DNA of 64,000 bases from Bacillus luti (GTDB lineage: Bacteria; Bacillota; Bacilli; Bacillales; Bacillaceae_G): contig NZ_MACI01000069.1 in assembly GCF_001884105.1 (NCBI RefSeq), positions 1-64,000 on the forward strand, in the 5' to 3' direction. The position numbers and the translations under genes are program-made. The stretch's first letter is position 1, and the number at the start of each line of letters is the position of its first letter. The notes under the pieces are model-generated. The model searched no databases. It saw nothing but the letters and a program-made list of their open reading frames with translations, and was not told where the DNA came from. Positions 47,157 to 53,947 of this stretch are shown here, in pieces.

Positions 47157-48269
47157 ATGGAATTATTATGGTTTATTCCGGCGTATGGAGATGGTCGATA
47201 TTTAGGAACGACTAAACGAGGAAGAGCAGCTGAGTATGGTTATTATAAACAAGTTGCACAGGCAGCCGATTATTTAGGATATACAGGTGTGTTACTTCCA
47301 ACTGGTCAAGGATGTGAAGACCCTTGGGTGTTAGCATCAGCTCTTGCTGCTGAAACAGCGAAGTTAAAATTTTTAGTAGCGGTTAGACCAGGACTTATGT
47401 CACCAACAGTTGCAGCGAGAATGGCTTCTACATTTGATAGAATTTCAGACGGCAGACTTCTAATTAATGTAGTAGCTGGAGGAGATCCGGTTGAATTGCG
47501 AGGTGATGGATTATATCTTGAGCATGATGAAAGATATGAAGCAGCGGATGAATTTTTAAAAGTATGGAAATCGACATTGCAAGGTGAAACGATATCTTTA
47601 GATGGAAAACATATTAAAGTTACAGATAGTAAAGTTGTGTTCCCGCCAGTTCAAACACCGTATCCTCCTATATATTTCGGTGGATCATCATCTGCTGGAA
47701 AGGAAGTTGCAGCAGAACATAGTGATGTATATTTAACGTGGGGCGAGCCACCAAAGCAAGTAAAAGAGAAAATAGAAGAAGTAAGAAAACTGGCAGAAGA
47801 GAAGGGGCGTACAGTACGATTCGGCATTAGGTTACACGTAATCGTAAGAGAAACAGAAGAGGAAGCATGGGAAGAGGCTGAGAGGTTAATTCAATATGTA
47901 GATAACGAAACAATTGAACTTGCTCAAAAGACATTTGCAAGATATGATTCAGTTGGTCAAAAACGGATGACCCATTTAAATAAGGGCACGAGGGAGTCAT
48001 TAGAGATAAGTCCTAACTTATGGGCTGGTATTGGTCTTGTAAGAGGTGGGGCAGGCACTGCGCTTGTAGGAGATCCGTATACAGTAGCGAAAAGGATAAA
48101 AGAATATGAGGCGTTAGGAATTGATACATTTGTTTTATCAGGATATCCGCATTTAGAAGAAGCATATGAAGTAGCGGAATTATTATTTCCATTATTGAAA
48201 GACGAGAAGAAACAAGAAAATAAAATCGTTGGTGAAATGATAGCTGATGCATATGCATTAAAAAAATAG
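47157..48269 (+). CDS. ssuD: FMNH2-dependent alkanesulfonate monooxygenase
   Basis: A 370-aa luciferase-like monooxygenase releasing sulfite from alkanesulfonates with reduced flavin. [18 protein letters not shown] at the start and [15 protein letters not shown] and [20 protein letters not shown] are SsuD signatures. The ATG at 47157 follows AAGGGGTG. It needs a flavin reductase; none is encoded adjacent. The gene lies 77 bases after ssuC, and a terminator follows. Confidence 0.95.
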   Translation: MELLWFIPAYGDGRYLGTTKRGRAAEYGYYKQVAQAADYLGYTGVLLPTGQGCEDPWVLASALAAETAKLKFLVAVRPGLMSPTVAARMASTFDRISDGRLLINVVAGGDPVELRGDGLYLEHDERYEAADEFLKVWKSTLQGETISLDGKHIKVTDSKVVFPPVQTPYPPIYFGGSSSAGKEVAAEHSDVYLTWGEPPKQVKEKIEEVRKLAEEKGRTVRFGIRLHVIVRETEEEAWEEAERLIQYVDNETIELAQKTFARYDSVGQKRMTHLNKGTRESLEISPNLWAGIGLVRGGAGTALVGDPYTVAKRIKEYEALGIDTFVLSGYPHLEEAYEVAELLFPLLKDEKKQENKIVGEMIADAYALKK

Positions 48270-48278
48270 TGAGAAATA

Positions 48279-48312
48279 AAAAACTCGCAAGTTATTAAGC
48301 TTGCGGGTTTTC
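48279..48312 (+). terminator. terminator of the ssu operon
   Basis: AAAACTCGCAAG pairs with CTTGCGGGTTTT (one G-T) around a short AT-rich loop, right after ssuD. Confidence 0.82.
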
Positions 48313-48382
48313 GTCGTAAACAATTAATAAATATGGTAAAATTAAGAGGTAACTTATGGTACGGTTGGTTGTTCAATTATCA

Positions 48383-48402
48383 CTTCTCCAAATTAGGAGG
48401 GG
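48383..48402 (+). promoter_or_regulatory. hairpin sequestering the SD of the holin-like peptide
   Basis: CTTCTCC (48383-48389) can pair along its whole length with GGAGGGG (48396-48402, two G-U) around loop AAATTA. The second arm is the core of the ribosome binding site, so translation of the toxin-like peptide would be blocked in this fold. Confidence 0.6.
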
Positions 48403-48413
48403 GGTGATAATAC

Positions 48414-48506
48414 ATGAGTGAAATTACGTTGTTACTGCAAGGTGGACTGTTTCTCGTTGCATTGTTAACGTTTATTGTCGTCTTAATTGACAAGCTCAAA
48501 AAATAA
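48414..48506 (+). CDS. 30-aa holin-like peptide, candidate type I toxin
   Basis: A 30-aa peptide starting MSEITLLLQGGLFLVALLTF with one membrane helix (about 8-25) and a basic end (DKLKK). It resembles the 'putative holin-like toxin' peptides and TxpA-type type I toxins of Firmicutes. AGGAGGGGGGTGATAA, almost a full complement of the 16S rRNA 3' end, precedes the ATG. The SD is predicted to be masked by a hairpin, and the 5' leader (48363-48373) can pair with the 3' end of the gene (48505-48515) at 10 of 11 positions. A minus-strand promoter and terminator predict an overlapping antisense RNA. Toxicity is inferred. Confidence 0.72.
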   Translation: MSEITLLLQGGLFLVALLTFIVVLIDKLKK

Positions 48507-48539
48507 CAACCCACCTATGCCTATAGAATGTGGGTTGTT
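48505..48539. terminator. hairpin after the toxin gene, likely antisense terminator
   Basis: AACAACCCAC and GTGGGTTGTT form a 10-bp stem with a 15-base loop. The T run is better on the minus strand (ATTTTTT) than on the plus strand (TTTGTTTG). Confidence 0.8.
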
Positions 48540-48594
48540 TTGTTTGTAAGAAACAAATAGGATAAATGAACAATCCAATCTGCTAAGTTACGTG

Positions 48595-48626
48595 GACTAG
48601 TGTGTAGCCGCACACTAGTCTTTTTT
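48595..48626 (+). terminator. terminator of the toxin mRNA
   Basis: GACTAGTGTG and CACACTAGTC form a perfect 10-bp stem with a 6-base loop and six T. No T run follows on the minus strand, so the antisense RNA could read through it. Confidence 0.85.
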
Positions 48627-48734
48627 ATTTATATACAATTTATAATTAGATTATGTGATTGTATTGTTCTTTTCATAATCATTATAACATAGTGTCTTTT
48701 CATCAAGAAAGGAGACCGTATGTTCTGATTTCGG

Positions 48735-49556
48735 TTATATAGAAGGAGTTTTTTCTTTAAATAGCTCATCCATATACTGTTTTAAACTTTGGACATAAAA
48801 TTCCTGCCTATTTACGTTATTTACACCGACAATTGGTGATGGAAGTTCATATCGTTTTTCTGATAAATGAACGACAACGTCAAAGATATCAAATAGACGA
48901 ATGAAACAAAATAGGCCGTCTTTATCGCTTAATAAAATAAAATAATGGTTTTCACTATTTGTATTTAATGTATTCCATAGTGAACTTTTACTTAAGTCAC
49001 GAACAATGCTCTTTTCTTTTAATTCCATAAAATCGGCATTTGATAGAATGTTAGAGATATCAATTGCATCGGGATCTTCAAAGTAACCATCAACTGTTTG
49101 TACACCAAAAGTATAGGCCATTTTTAATACACTCATTTTGTATTTGCGGTTATCTAAAAGTAATTCACGTTGAATAGAGCTAGCTACTTTCGTTACACGT
49201 TCTTCTTTCCAAATTTCATTATGTAGTGAAATATCGTGCTTTTTACATAGTTTCATAATTAATGCATTAGAATAAAGTATTTCATCACTTACTTCAACAA
49301 CATCTGTCTCAGCCGCCGCAAGTTCCTCGCCGTGTTCATTCGTATAGAGAGGGGAGTCGATTTGTTTTTTCATTTGCTCAATCTTATATTGACTTAATTT
49401 ATGCCTAATTAAAGGGCGATCAATATTTGTTGTCATTTGTTCATGACAAGTATCACAAATTGAGTTTGTGAAATAATATCCACATAATATTTCTGGAATG
49501 ACATATTGTTCACTAAGTTCTTTCGTATCTTTTCTGCAAATGATGCATTGTGTCAT
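48735..49556 (-). CDS. zinc-finger/HNH-like protein
   Basis: A 273-aa protein beginning MTQCIICRKDTKELSEQYVI, with a second pair in SICDTCHEQM: two CxxC pairs about 35 residues apart around EQYVIPEILCG, resembling HNH-endonuclease-like treble-clef zinc sites, though the His of a classical HNH is not obvious. The remaining 230 residues are mixed and end in FDVVVHLSEKRYELPSPIVG. Function unknown. The ATG at 49556 follows AAAGGTGAT; a longer frame to 49670 has no site. Monocistronic, divergent from the AI-2E-type gene. Confidence 0.65.
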   Translation of the reverse strand: MTQCIICRKDTKELSEQYVIPEILCGYYFTNSICDTCHEQMTTNIDRPLIRHKLSQYKIEQMKKQIDSPLYTNEHGEELAAAETDVVEVSDEILYSNALIMKLCKKHDISLHNEIWKEERVTKVASSIQRELLLDNRKYKMSVLKMAYTFGVQTVDGYFEDPDAIDISNILSNADFMELKEKSIVRDLSKSSLWNTLNTNSENHYFILLSDKDGLFCFIRLFDIFDVVVHLSEKRYELPSPIVGVNNVNRQEFYVQSLKQYMDELFKEKTPSI

Positions 49557-49705
49557 ATTTATCACCTTTACCTGCAAATTTGTATGTAATCTCATTGTAG
49601 TGTATTTATTGGCATTTTGGAATATTGTAAAGGAAAATATTATGTGAAATTCATGTTTATTTTGGTACAATATAAAGAAGTGCTAGTTTAAAGGAGGACG
49701 TTTTT

Positions 49706-50791
49706 TTGAAATCGAAAGTGCACTTTTGGACATTAGAAGTGCTGATGGTTGTAGGAATCATATTTATTTGCACAAAAATATCGTTTCTATTTCAACCGAT
49801 CGGTATCTTCATATCAACATTATTTTTCCCAATTTTAATAGCGTTATTTTTATACTTTGTATTTAATCCTTTGTTAGTCTTTTTGGAGAATAAAAAAGTT
49901 CCTAGAAATTTAGCGATTTTACTACTATATCTTTTTATAATCACATTAGCTGGGGTTGCTATTGGAGTAGTTGTTCCAACCATCTCACAACAGTTAATGG
50001 ATTTAGTAAAAAATATGCCAATGTACATAAAAGAGGGGAAAATATACATACAAGAGTTATCCCATCATAGATTTTTTGAATGGATATCTACACAAAACTA
50101 CGTTTCCATTGAAACAATTGAAAAAAATGCGATTGAATCTTTAAAGGAAATACCGAACACAATTACGTCGAGTGCAACGGCTGTCTTTGGAATCATCACG
50201 AATGTTGCGTTAGTTATATTTACAGTACCTTTCATATTATTTTATATGTTTAAAGATGGACACGCCTTTCCAGGGAAAGCAGTTAGTCTATTACCTGAGT
50301 CTTACAGAGAAGAAGGACTTCGTATTATAAAGGAAACGAATGAAACATTATCTGCGTATATTCAAGGGCAATCGCTCGTTTGTATATTTGTAGGTGCTTT
50401 TACTTTTATCGGTTATTTAATTATCGGTTTACCGTACGCTTTCGTTTTAGGGATTATTGCAGCATTTACAAATATTATTCCGAACTTAGGCCCATTCATC
50501 GGTGCAGCACCAGCTGTAATTGTAGGTTTGTTCGTATCTCCAATGCAAGCGTTGTACGTAATAATTATCGTAACAATTGTACAGCAGTTTGAAAGTAACA
50601 TTATTTCACCACGTATAATGAGTTCAAAATTAAATATCCACCCGTTAACAATTATTATATTAATTTTAGGGGTAGGTAACTTCGCAGGAATTATCGGAAT
50701 GATTTTAGCAGTGCCAGTTTACGCAGTAACAAAAACGGTTGTTTCGAACTTAGTGAGATTGTTCAAGACGAAACGAAGTAATCGAAAATAG
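49706..50791 (+). CDS. AI-2E family transporter
   Basis: A 361-aa membrane protein with about eight helices: two or three at the N-terminus, an extracellular/helical region (about 80-160) and the C-terminal block containing the family-typical IIPNLGPFIGAAPAVIVGLF and LNIHPLTIIILILGVGNFAG. Family members export autoinducer-2 or act as Na+/H+ antiporters; the substrate here is unknown. TTG start with AAAGGAGG upstream. A terminator follows. Confidence 0.9.
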   Translation: MKSKVHFWTLEVLMVVGIIFICTKISFLFQPIGIFISTLFFPILIALFLYFVFNPLLVFLENKKVPRNLAILLLYLFIITLAGVAIGVVVPTISQQLMDLVKNMPMYIKEGKIYIQELSHHRFFEWISTQNYVSIETIEKNAIESLKEIPNTITSSATAVFGIITNVALVIFTVPFILFYMFKDGHAFPGKAVSLLPESYREEGLRIIKETNETLSAYIQGQSLVCIFVGAFTFIGYLIIGLPYAFVLGIIAAFTNIIPNLGPFIGAAPAVIVGLFVSPMQALYVIIIVTIVQQFESNIISPRIMSSKLNIHPLTIIILILGVGNFAGIIGMILAVPVYAVTKTVVSNLVRLFKTKRSNRK

Positions 50792-50803
50792 TATATGTTG
50801 AGA

Positions 50804-50837
50804 AAGATACACCATTTTTTAAGTGGTGTATCTTTTT
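50804..50837 (+). terminator. intrinsic terminator
   Basis: AAGATACACCA and TGGTGTATCTT form an 11-bp stem followed by TTTT. Confidence 0.85.
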
Positions 50838-51027
50838 GTTTAAAAATATTTAAAAGTGTATGAATGAGATGTTATTATATATTTTTTATATATCAAATGT
50901 AGCAGGAAACTCGTGTGACATATGCTTTATAAAGCTATGTGGAATCTCTCTGAACTATCCAAATCATTTCTTTACACCGTGCTATCGACATCACAATCGA
51001 CTCCTTTCAATTTATATATTTAAACGA
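50838..51027. other. intergenic stretch after the YrzI-like array
   Basis: No convincing gene. On the minus strand an 18-codon frame (MSIARCKEMIWIVQRDST, about 50927-50983) follows AAAGGAG, perhaps a decayed seventh member or chance. No clear terminator for the array was found here. Confidence 0.35.
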
Positions 51028-51168
51028 TTAAAGGTGAGTGTAGTACTTACTTCTACGATCACGAATTTCATCAATAATTTGTTTATATTGTTGCTCTCGT
51101 TTTAATTCATTTTGAGATATCGTTTCTTTTTGAATCGTAATAGTTAAAAAGAAAAGGTGAAACTTCAT
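51028..51168 (-). CDS. YrzI-family small protein, array member 6
   Basis: A 46-aa peptide (MKFHLFFLTITIQKETIS..., ending KYYTHL) with a hydrophobic N-terminal strand and a charged amphipathic helix rich in Glu, Lys, Arg and Gln. It matches the Bacillus YrzI family (about 45-50 aa, often tandem). GGAGGAATT precedes the ATG and lies inside a hairpin formed with the end of the previous gene. Last of six; 27 bases separate it from member 5. Confidence 0.85.
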   Translation of the reverse strand: MKFHLFFLTITIQKETISQNELKREQQYKQIIDEIRDRRSKYYTHL

Positions 51169-51173
51169 ATGTG

Positions 51174-51197
51174 AATTCCTCCTTTCAAATCGGAATT
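51174..51197 (-). promoter_or_regulatory. SD-masking hairpin between array members 5 and 6
   Basis: AATTCC at the stop codon of member 5 pairs with GGAATT just after the SD of member 6, enclosing AAAGGAGG. The same arrangement recurs between members 1 and 2, suggesting translational coupling. Confidence 0.55.
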
Positions 51198-51336
51198 ACA
51201 GATGACTACAGTAATGGCTTTGTCTTTCTTTTACATTATCCATAGCCTGATTAATTTGTCGTTCATGAAGCATGTCAGCCTTAGACAATTTGTTTTTTTG
51301 AATGGTAATGGTTAAAAAGAACACTTTAAATTTCAT
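51196..51336 (-). CDS. YrzI-family small protein, array member 5
   Basis: A 46-aa peptide (MKFKVFFLTITIQKNKLS..., ending HYCSHL). It shares the F-L-T-I-T-I-Q-K core with the others and the KERQxxYCxHL ending with member 1. AAAGGAG lies about ten bases before the ATG. Function unknown. Confidence 0.85.
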   Translation of the reverse strand: MKFKVFFLTITIQKNKLSKADMLHERQINQAMDNVKERQSHYCSHL

Positions 51337-51362
51337 TGGATTTTTGCTCCTTTATAAGTGAT

Positions 51363-51506
51363 TTAGAAAAGACGATTGTAAAAAGAAGATTGAAGTTCTT
51401 TAACTTCGTCCATAGTATTTTGAACGTGTTGTTCATGTAAAACCTCATTTTGTGAAAGTTTACGTTTTTGAATAGTAATAGTTAAAAAGAATGCTTTAAA
51501 TTTCAT
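51363..51506 (-). CDS. YrzI-family small protein, array member 4
   Basis: A 47-aa peptide (MKFKAFFLTITIQKRKLSQN..., ending SFYNRLF). Nearly identical to member 3 at both protein and DNA level, including the leader AAAGGGGCAA, so the two arose by recent duplication. Confidence 0.86.
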   Translation of the reverse strand: MKFKAFFLTITIQKRKLSQNEVLHEQHVQNTMDEVKELQSSFYNRLF

Positions 51507-51532
51507 TAGAATGTTGCCCCTTTAGGATTTAT

Positions 51533-51676
51533 TTAGAAAAGACGGTTGTAAAGGGATGATTGAACCACTTTAACTTCGTCCATAGTATTTTGAACGTGTT
51601 GTTCATGTATAATCTCTTTCTGTGAAAGCTTACGTTTTTGAATAGTAATAGTTAAAAAGAATGCTTTAAATTTCAT
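51533..51676 (-). CDS. YrzI-family small protein, array member 3
   Basis: A 47-aa peptide (MKFKAFFLTITIQKRKLSQK..., ending SLYNRLF), a near twin of member 4; differences cluster around residues 20-24 and 37-42. AAAGGGGCAA precedes the ATG. Confidence 0.86.
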   Translation of the reverse strand: MKFKAFFLTITIQKRKLSQKEIIHEQHVQNTMDEVKVVQSSLYNRLF

Positions 51677-51704
51677 TAGGTTATTGCCCCTTTAAAATAT
51701 ATTT

Positions 51705-51848
51705 TTAACACATTTGTGTATAGTATGAACTTTTAATGTCCGTTATTTTATCCATAGTGTGTTTTAATTGTTGGTTACGAATGATTTCATCTTCAGATAA
51801 TGTTTTTTTCTGAAGTGCAGTCGTAAAAAAGAAAATATGAAAAGTCAT
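51705..51848 (-). CDS. YrzI-family small protein, array member 2
   Basis: A 47-aa peptide (MTFHIFFFTTALQKKTLS..., ending SYYTQMC), the most divergent in its N-terminal strand. GGAGGAATTCA precedes the ATG, as in member 6, and is enclosed in a hairpin with the stop region of member 1. Confidence 0.82.
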   Translation of the reverse strand: MTFHIFFFTTALQKKTLSEDEIIRNQQLKHTMDKITDIKSSYYTQMC

Positions 51849-51853
51849 AAATG

Positions 51854-51877
51854 AATTCCTCCTTTCGAAAAGGAATT
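51854..51877 (-). promoter_or_regulatory. SD-masking hairpin between array members 1 and 2
   Basis: AATTCC beginning at the stop codon of member 1 pairs with GGAATT after the SD of member 2, with AAAGGAGG enclosed. Ribosomes finishing member 1 would open it. Confidence 0.55.
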
Positions 51878-52016
51878 ACAGGTGATCACAATACAGCACT
51901 TGGCGCTCCTTAACATCATTCATAGCATTTTCAATCTGCTCATTATGAAAAATTTCAGCTTTGGAAATTGTATTTCTTTGAATCGTAATACTTAAAAACA
52001 ATACGCTAATAGTCAT
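51876..52016 (-). CDS. YrzI-family small protein, array member 1
   Basis: A 46-aa peptide (MTISVLFLSITIQRNTIS..., ending LYCDHL), the first of six tandem homologues. AAAGGAG precedes the ATG. Upstream are two duplicated terminator hairpins, a short ORF and a sigma-A promoter. The family is confined to bacilli and has no established biochemical role that I can state. Confidence 0.84.
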   Translation of the reverse strand: MTISVLFLSITIQRNTISKAEIFHNEQIENAMNDVKERQVLYCDHL

Positions 52017-52067
52017 CGAATGTTGCTCCTTTCTTTAAAAAATAATGTAAGAGACTAAAAAATCGCA

Positions 52068-52104
52068 CAAAAAAGCCACAGGAAGATATAGTTCTCCTAT
52101 GGCC
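52068..52104 (-). terminator. duplicated hairpin 2 before the YrzI-like array
   Basis: Read on the minus strand, GCCATAGGA pairs with TCCTGTGGC (one G-U) followed by seven U. It is about 50 bases upstream of array member 1. Confidence 0.8.
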
Positions 52105-52111
52105 AGGCGTG

Positions 52112-52146
52112 AAAAAGCCACAGGAAAGTATACGACCTCCTGTGGC
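52112..52146 (-). terminator. duplicated hairpin 1 before the YrzI-like array
   Basis: GCCACAGGA and TCCTGTGGC form a 9-bp stem followed by five U on the minus strand. It is nearly the same sequence as the next hairpin, so arms of one could pair with arms of the other. Confidence 0.82.
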
Positions 52147-52157
52147 GAATTTATGAA

Positions 52158-52279
52158 TTAATTGAGATAAAGTACGATTTTCAATTCTCCGTTAGGGTGG
52201 TCGAATTCATATTTAATTGTCCAGAAAACACAGGTGCAGTCAACGCTAAAGTTAATGCATGTAATTGTAATTTCATCAT
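52158..52279 (-). pseudogene. short leader gene with an apparent frameshift at codon 3
   Basis: AAAGGAGGTCG lies nine bases before ATGATGAAATTAC. Read directly, this gives a 32-aa peptide (MMKLQLHALTL...) ending at 52181. If one A is added after the second ATG, the frame reads MMKITITCINFS and continues, with YEFDHPNGELKIVLYLN, to a stop at 52158 (40 aa). The second reading has far more natural composition, but no start codon of its own. I infer a one-base loss, a programmed shift or a sequencing error in the A run. Confidence 0.5.
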
Positions 52280-52320
52280 TTTCTTCGACCTCCTTTTAGA
52301 ATATTTTTCTTACGTTAGTA

Positions 52321-52349
52321 AGTATATACAATTAATGGATAATTGTAAA
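52321..52349 (-). promoter_or_regulatory. sigma-A promoter of the leader gene and YrzI-like array
   Basis: On the minus strand TTTACA (52344-52349) and TATACT (52321-52326) are separated by exactly 17 bases, about 40 bases before the leader-gene ATG. Confidence 0.72.
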
Positions 52350-52456
52350 CATAAAAATTGAAAATTTTTAATTTTGATTAAAATGCGTATGTTTTAAAGG
52401 GATTTGACGAGAAGTTTTGTATTTAACGAAATAGCGATAAAAATGGGGGATGCTAA

Positions 52457-52610
52457 ATGAAATATATGCATCGTAATGTGGTTGTTATGCTAACAATTTT
52501 TTTATTTATGACTACTTGTTCTAAAGGAGAAAGAATAAAAGAAATATCTGATGTTGAAACTACAAGTTTTTTTAAGGTAATCATTTTTAAACGAATGATT
52601 ACCTTTTTTT
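52457..52610 (+). pseudogene. truncated lipoprotein remnant
   Basis: An ATG preceded by GGGGGATG opens a lipoprotein-like signal (MKYMHRNVVVMLTIFLFMTTC) followed by about 20 residues. The frame then runs straight through a perfect 12-bp terminator stem (AAGGTAATCATT / AATGATTACCTT, 52574-52605) with seven T. A real gene would not be expected to continue past it, so this is probably the 5' end of a decayed lipoprotein gene. Confidence 0.5.
52574..52610 (+). terminator. intrinsic terminator
   Basis: AAGGTAATCATT and AATGATTACCTT form a 12-bp stem with an 8-base loop and a T7 tail. Confidence 0.88.
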
Positions 52611-52697
52611 GTATAAGAAATTTATGGAAAACTAAAGTTCTATGTGATATGGTTAATTACATAAGTAATGAACCTATGAACCTAAGGTGGTGAAATT

Positions 52698-53078
52698 GTG
52701 AAACCTACTCTGGAGCAAAACAAATTAATATACATACAAATTGCAGAAACCATTGAATCTGATATTTTAAAAGACATATTGCTTGAAGAAGAACAAGTTC
52801 CATCAACAAATCAATTTGCGAAGATGTTACAAATAAATCCAGCTACTGCAGCTAAAGGGGTAAATGTATTAGTGGATGAAGGGATTTTATATAAAAAGAG
52901 AGGGATCGGGATGTTTGTTGCAAAGGGAGCGAAAGAAGTTGTACTAAAAAAAAGACAAAACACTTTTATGACCGAATATTTACCTAAAGTGTGGGAAGAA
53001 GCGAAAGTGCTAGAAATATCAAAAGATGAATTGATGGATATGATTCAAAAAGTCACGAAGGAGGAGAAAGAGGGATGA
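52698..53078 (+). CDS. GntR-family regulator, YtrA type
   Basis: A 126-aa regulator with a winged helix (about 10-75: DILKDILLEEEQVPSTNQFA, INPATAAKGVNVLVDEGILY, KRGIGMFV) and only a short helical tail, as in the YtrA subfamily. Such proteins typically repress their own ABC-transporter operon. GTG start with AAGGTGGTG upstream. Its stop overlaps the ATG of the ABC ATPase gene by ATGA. Confidence 0.9.
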   Translation: MKPTLEQNKLIYIQIAETIESDILKDILLEEEQVPSTNQFAKMLQINPATAAKGVNVLVDEGILYKKRGIGMFVAKGAKEVVLKKRQNTFMTEYLPKVWEEAKVLEISKDELMDMIQKVTKEEKEG

Positions 53079-53947
53079 TTGCACTTGAAACGTTAGAGTT
53101 AACGAAAAAATATAAAAAGAAAATAGCTGTAAATGATGTAACGATTTCTTTGGAAGAGCATAAAATATATGGTTTGCTTGGAAGGAACGGAGCAGGGAAA
53201 ACGACTTTATTAAACTTACTGGCAGGACAAATTATTTCGAGTAGTGGAAGTGTATCTGTATTTGGTGAAAGTGTATTTGAAAATAGTAAAGCAATGCAAA
53301 GTATTTGTTTTGTTAGAGTAAAAGAAGAAGCTCATTTAAGTTATAAAGTAAAAGAAATTTTTAAGATGTGTAGCATGTTTTATAAAAATTGGGATGGAGC
53401 TTATGCTGAAGAACTGGCAAATAAATTTCAGCTGAATATGACAGAGAAATACCATAAACTATCCCATGGTATGCAAACAGTCGTAGGAATTATTCAAGGG
53501 CTAGCAAGTAGAGCACCAATTACTATTTTTGATGAACCAACTACAGGTTTAGACGCAGCACACCGTGAATTATTTTATTGTCTACTACTAGAAGATTACG
53601 GTGAGCATCCACGAACAATTATATTGTCAACACATTTAGTAGAAGAAGTAACTCATGTTATTGAAGATGTGATAATCATCAAAGAAGGAAGATTAGTTGT
53701 TCAATCCTCGGTGGAAGATTTATTACAACAAGGTCATATTATTTCAGGGCAAAAAGATAAAGTGGACGAGTTCTCAATCAATAAAAAAGCGTTAGAACGA
53801 GAAGTTTATGGAAATAAGGGCATTACTGTCATATGGGAAGAATTGTCTAATGAAGATTATGACTCTATTGAAAAATTAGGATTAGTAGTTGATGGAATAA
53901 CATTACAAAAACTATTTATACACATAACTGGCGGTGAATTGATATGA
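53075..53947 (+). CDS. ABC transporter ATP-binding protein (YtrB-like)
   Basis: A 290-aa ABC ATPase: Walker A LLGRNGAGKTTLL (about 34-46), signature LSHGMQTVVGI (Ser-His-Gly-Met in place of LSGGQ), Walker B ITIFDEPTTGLDA, H-loop LSTHLVEEV. The LSHGM form is usual in YtrB-type exporters. The last 80 residues are a substrate-unrelated C-terminal extension. Overlaps both neighbours by ATGA. It likely powers export of, or protection from, a cell-envelope-active compound. Confidence 0.9.
   Translation: MIALETLELTKKYKKKIAVNDVTISLEEHKIYGLLGRNGAGKTTLLNLLAGQIISSSGSVSVFGESVFENSKAMQSICFVRVKEEAHLSYKVKEIFKMCSMFYKNWDGAYAEELANKFQLNMTEKYHKLSHGMQTVVGIIQGLASRAPITIFDEPTTGLDAAHRELFYCLLLEDYGEHPRTIILSTHLVEEVTHVIEDVIIIKEGRLVVQSSVEDLLQQGHIISGQKDKVDEFSINKKALEREVYGNKGITVIWEELSNEDYDSIEKLGLVVDGITLQKLFIHITGGELI

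Larger units (their letters stand above)
48497..48674 (-). ncRNA. predicted antisense RNA to the holin-like toxin 3' end
   Basis: On the minus strand an extended -10 box (TGTTATAAT, TATAAT at 48681-48686) predicts a start near 48674. The hairpin at 48505-48539, read on this strand, is followed by ATTTTTTG, a good terminator. The RNA of about 180 bases would overlap the 3' untranslated region and last codons of the toxin message, as RatA does with TxpA. The -35 box is poor. No experimental support. Confidence 0.5.

Noticed and set aside
50860-51105. 81-aa plus-strand ORF
   Set aside because: It is antisense to the last YrzI-like gene, lacks an SD and overlaps its coding strand.
51028-52016. 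CRISPR-like array because of regular 140-170 base periodicity
   Set aside because: The periodicity comes from homologous genes with diverging sequence; repeats are far too long and contain open frames with SDs.
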